From Oleiagrimonas sp035690885 (GTDB taxonomy: Bacteria; Pseudomonadota; Gammaproteobacteria; Xanthomonadales; Rhodanobacteraceae), in NCBI GenBank assembly GCA_035690885.1, contig DASSKC010000046.1, forward strand, positions 1 through 24,036: a stretch of 24,036 nucleotides of DNA, given 5' to 3'. The translations under genes were made by a program, and so were the position numbers. Below the pieces are notes generated by a model, which did no database searches, was not told the DNA's origin, and worked only from the letters and a program-made list of their open reading frames with translations. Positions 21,423-24,036 of this stretch are shown in pieces. Positions within the stretch are counted from its first letter, which is position 1. Each line of letters starts with the position of its first letter.

Positions 21423-23261
21423 TCAGGCTTTCTGTTCGGCGATCCAGCGATCGACCTTGCCTTCGAGGATATCGAGCGGCAGCGAGCCGTCGCCCAGGAC
21501 CACCGAGTGATAGGCGCGAATGTCGAATTTGTCGCCAAGCTCTTTCTTCGCCTTCTCGCGCAGCATGCGGATCTTGCGTGCACCGATCATGTACGCCAAT
21601 GCCTGGCCGGGAATGGCCATGTAGCGTTCGGCCTCGGCCGTGGCCTGGCTCTTGCTTTCGGCGGAATTGGCGAGCATGTAGTCGATGACCTTCTCGCGGC
21701 TCCAGCCCATGGAATGCAGGCCGGTATCGGTGACCAGACGAATGGCACGCCACAGCTTGTTCTGCAGGTAACCGAAATAGCTGTACGGGCTTTCGTACAC
21801 GCCCAGGTCCTTGCCCAGCGACTCGGCATACAGACCCCAGCCCTCGATGAACGCGGTCTGGCCACCAAAGCGGCGGAATGCCGGCAAGTCCTTCATCTCG
21901 CGCTGCAGCGCGATCTGGAAATGGTGGCCCGGGATTGCCTCGTGCAGGAACAGGTCCTCGGCGTCCCAGATCTTGCGCGTCGGCAAGTCGTAGGTGTTGA
22001 CGAAGAAAACGCCCGGACGGCTGCCGTCGGCGCTCGGCCCGCGGTAGGAGCCACCGGCCGCGGACTTCTCGCGGAACTCGGGCACCGGACGAATCTCGAA
22101 GTCGGCCTTGGGCACCTTCGAGAACAGCTTCGGCACCCCCTTCATCACCTTGGCTTCGAGATTGCGGTAATAGGTGAGCAGCTGTTCCTTGGACTCGAAC
22201 GAGAACTTCGGATCGGTCTGCATGTAGTCGAAGAACTCGTGCAACGACCCCTTGAAGCCGACTTTCTCCATCACCTCGTGCATCTGACCATGGATCTGCT
22301 TGACCGCATCCAGGCCGATCTGGTGGATCTGTGCCGGCGTCAGGTCGGTGGTCGTGCGCTGACGCACCTTGAACGCATACCAGGCCTGGCCGTTGGGCAG
22401 ACCTTCCATGCCCGAGCTTTCGCGCGTGTGCTGCATGTAGTCGTCGGCGATGTACTGACGCAGCTCGCGGTAGGCGGGCATCAGCTTGTCTTCGATCAGC
22501 TTGCGGTAGTTGTCGGTGATGCGCTTGCGGTCGGCCTCGGAGAACGACTCGGGCATGTTCGCGACCGGCTTCCAGAACAAGGTCTTTTCCGGGTCATCCT
22601 TGATCAGCGCGTCGAGCTGGTCGACCACGCGCTTCATCAGGATCGTCGGCTGCACCACATCGGCCTTGACGCCCTGCTTCATGTTGGCAATGGCCTGGTC
22701 AAACAGCACCGGCACCTGCGAGGCGCGTTTGCGCCAATCGGCGTAGTCGTCGACCGTCTTGAACGGTTGCGCACTTTTGCCCGAACCCATCTGCACGACG
22801 GTACCGGCAAGGTTGTAAAACTGGTTGATCGGCTGCATCCAGCCGGGGAACTGTTCGCTTTCCAACTGCTGCTTGGCTTCGCGCACGAAGATCTTGTAGC
22901 TGATCAGCGCGTGTCCGCTCAGCCCGTCCGAACCGATGGACTGGACCTTTTTCAGCCACTTGGTGGTGAAATCATGCTGCCGCTGGCGATAATCGGCCGA
23001 CAGCATGTTGGGCAATTTGTCGTTGTAGCGCGGGTCGCCCTGGAAGGTCGCCAGCAGCGGATGCAGCTTGAGGTTGGCCTCCCAGTAATCGGCATACACC
23101 TGCTTGAGTTTCGCCGCCTTGTCGGTCGCCGGCTGCTGCGTGGCAGCGGCCGTCGTCGAGGCGCTTCCCGGCGCGCCGGCGTCCGTGGACGGGCCGCCGC
23201 AGCCGGCCAGCGCGAGCGCCAGCGAAAGTGAAATGGCAGTGGTCAGAAGCTTGTGTTTCAT
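21423..23261 (-). CDS. DUF885-family lipoprotein, probable zinc metallopeptidase
   Basis: A 612-residue exported lipoprotein: the signal peptide ends LALAGCGG with Cys21 as the lipidation site, and a Ser/Thr/Ala/Gln-rich linker follows to about residue 50. The rest is helical and matches the DUF885 family in length and motifs. The zinc-peptidase-like HEAIPGHHFQ lies near 440-449 and EGWGLYAESLG follows about 35 residues later, consistent with His, His and Glu metal ligands. The family is described as of unknown function; peptidase activity is inferred from the motif. GGAGA is suitably placed before ATG 23261. It is convergent with ggt and divergent from the alkaline phosphatase gene. The likely location is the periplasmic face of the outer membrane. 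Confidence 0.95.
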   Translation of the reverse strand: MKHKLLTTAISLSLALALAGCGGPSTDAGAPGSASTTAAATQQPATDKAAKLKQVYADYWEANLKLHPLLATFQGDPRYNDKLPNMLSADYRQRQHDFTTKWLKKVQSIGSDGLSGHALISYKIFVREAKQQLESEQFPGWMQPINQFYNLAGTVVQMGSGKSAQPFKTVDDYADWRKRASQVPVLFDQAIANMKQGVKADVVQPTILMKRVVDQLDALIKDDPEKTLFWKPVANMPESFSEADRKRITDNYRKLIEDKLMPAYRELRQYIADDYMQHTRESSGMEGLPNGQAWYAFKVRQRTTTDLTPAQIHQIGLDAVKQIHGQMHEVMEKVGFKGSLHEFFDYMQTDPKFSFESKEQLLTYYRNLEAKVMKGVPKLFSKVPKADFEIRPVPEFREKSAAGGSYRGPSADGSRPGVFFVNTYDLPTRKIWDAEDLFLHEAIPGHHFQIALQREMKDLPAFRRFGGQTAFIEGWGLYAESLGKDLGVYESPYSYFGYLQNKLWRAIRLVTDTGLHSMGWSREKVIDYMLANSAESKSQATAEAERYMAIPGQALAYMIGARKIRMLREKAKKELGDKFDIRAYHSVVLGDGSLPLDILEGKVDRWIAEQKA

Positions 23262-23370
23262 TCGCAGTCTCCAGCGTGGGTTTCCGGAGCATACATGTTC
23301 GGCGACACATTATTCGACTGCAAAATGCGCGACACTGAAACCCTCGCCATGAGGATATTTTCTTGTCTCC

Positions 23371-23394
23371 GATGCGCGGAATGGAAAGCGCATC
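23371..23394. promoter_or_regulatory. Small inverted repeat in the DUF885-phosphatase divergent gap
   Basis: GATGCGC (23371-23377) and GCGCATC (23388-23394) are exact reverse complements around 10 bases. The position, in the 235-bp gap between two divergent start codons, fits an operator, but with 7-bp arms in GC-rich DNA it may be chance. I see nothing else firm in this gap. Confidence 0.25.
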
Positions 23395-23496
23395 GCGACG
23401 AAATGGCGACCTCAATCGGAGTAGTCATGACACTGTCACCGCGCACTGCCATGATGCCCGGATCACGCCATTGTCGCGCCACCGGGATCATCACCC

Positions 23497-24036
23497 ATGG
23501 GTCACCCTGCCATCACGTTCCAGCGCTCGCTGATTGCCGCCGCCACCGCCATGTTGTGTGCGGTCACGTCGATGCCACTCATGGCGACGGACACTCATTC
23601 GGCTGACGCGTCTTCCATCGAGCGCCCCGCCGACGAAAATGCCGCCTGGTGGTTCCGCCAGGGTGCCACCGCCGCCGCCAAGGCCGCGCGCCAAGCCAAT
23701 GCCGATGAACCAAAAGCCCGCAACGTGATCGTGTTTCTCGGCGACGGCATGAGCCTCACCACCATCGCCGCCGCACATATCCTGGCCGGCCAGCGTCAGG
23801 GCCTGGATGGCGAAAGCTATCGTCTGAGCTTCGAGAAATTTCCGTTTACCGCGCTCAGCCGCACCTACGAGACCGACTCCCAGGTCGCCGACTCGGCCGG
23901 CACCATGACCGCCATCATGACCGGCGCAAAGACCCGCCTGGGCTTCATCGGCGTGGGCCAGTTGGCCCAGCGCGGAAACTGTGCCAGCCGCGAGGGCCAT
24001 GCCCTGGTCACCATGCTGGAACTGGCCAAGGCCGCG
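23497..24036 (+). CDS. Alkaline phosphatase (3' end beyond window)
   Basis: A periplasmic metal-dependent phosphomonoesterase that releases phosphate from organic esters. The first 180 codons are open to the window end; the family runs to about 450-550 residues, so most of the gene is outside. A signal peptide covers about 1-30 (ending PLMA). The mature part shows NVIVFLGDGMSLTTIAAA with metal ligand Asp83, and the phosphorylation site QVADSAGTMTAIMTGAK with Ser133 as nucleophile. The pattern resembles the PF00245 group that includes animal-type enzymes (TYETDSQVADSAGT) as much as E. coli PhoA. ATG 23497 is supported by the signal peptide, but the ribosome binding site is weak (GGGATCATC). 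No convincing Pho box was found upstream. Confidence 0.93.
   Translation, partial: MGHPAITFQRSLIAAATAMLCAVTSMPLMATDTHSADASSIERPADENAAWWFRQGATAAAKAARQANADEPKARNVIVFLGDGMSLTTIAAAHILAGQRQGLDGESYRLSFEKFPFTALSRTYETDSQVADSAGTMTAIMTGAKTRLGFIGVGQLAQRGNCASREGHALVTMLELAKAA

Noticed and set aside
21507..23231. Long plus-strand open frame (574 codons) across the DUF885 gene
   Set aside because: It is antisense to a clear lipoprotein gene with HEAIPGHH; the translation has no recognisable domain and the length is explained by codon bias.
23431..23452. Possible Pho box upstream of the alkaline phosphatase (CTGTCAC and CTGCCAT)
   Set aside because: The two half-sites are 13 bp apart instead of 11 and the second is imperfect; the AT-rich spacer of a Pho box is absent.

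Overview
The window is GC-rich, gene-dense DNA with the look of a gammaproteobacterium of the Xanthomonadales (Xanthomonadaceae or Rhodanobacteraceae). This placement is an inference. It rests on the Rep-type helicase, a PagL-type lipid A deacylase, many exported hydrolases, and short intergenic palindromes headed by GTAG, which resemble the REP/SMAG elements known from Stenotrophomonas and relatives. I see no rRNA, tRNA, CRISPR array, phage gene or transposase gene. Nineteen of the twenty protein genes are ordinary in base composition for the window. No gap between genes exceeds about 280 bases.

Layout. (1) 1-1956, minus: rep helicase, cut by the window start. Divergent from it, 2060-3382 is a flavoprotein with the signatures of flavin-dependent halogenases, then tdk (thymidine kinase) and an unrecognised 256-residue protein. 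(2) 5050-10654, minus: a drug-efflux block transcribed in the order MarR regulator, TolC/NodT-type outer-membrane lipoprotein, EmrA adaptor, EmrB pump, followed by pagL on its own strong promoter. A perfect 16-bp inverted repeat overlaps the marR promoter and is the obvious operator. (3) 10730-11961: a small unknown protein divergent from an AraC-type regulator. (4) 12051-17561: an outer-membrane beta-barrel protein, an exported M20 peptidase, a complete HMG-CoA synthase-family enzyme (minus) and an exported M28 peptidase with a C-terminal Fn3-like domain. (5) 17777-19159: glutathione S-transferase and a YafY/WYL regulator. (6) 19435-24036: gamma-glutamyltransferase, a DUF885 lipoprotein (minus, convergent, sharing a bidirectional terminator), and the start of an alkaline phosphatase that runs off the window.

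How it works together. The efflux block is a self-regulated tripartite pump with neighbouring outer-membrane lipid remodelling. The right half is rich in periplasmic or surface hydrolases (M20, M28, GGT, DUF885, alkaline phosphatase), suggesting scavenging of peptides, glutathione and phosphate. Two families of GTAG-headed palindromes are scattered between genes. One copy sits inside the efflux operon, and its GTAG supplies the stop codon of emrA. I found no clear new multi-gene system. The most unusual items are the repeat elements, the leaderless-looking marR promoter/operator, the orphan halogenase-like enzyme and the orphan HMG-CoA synthase.
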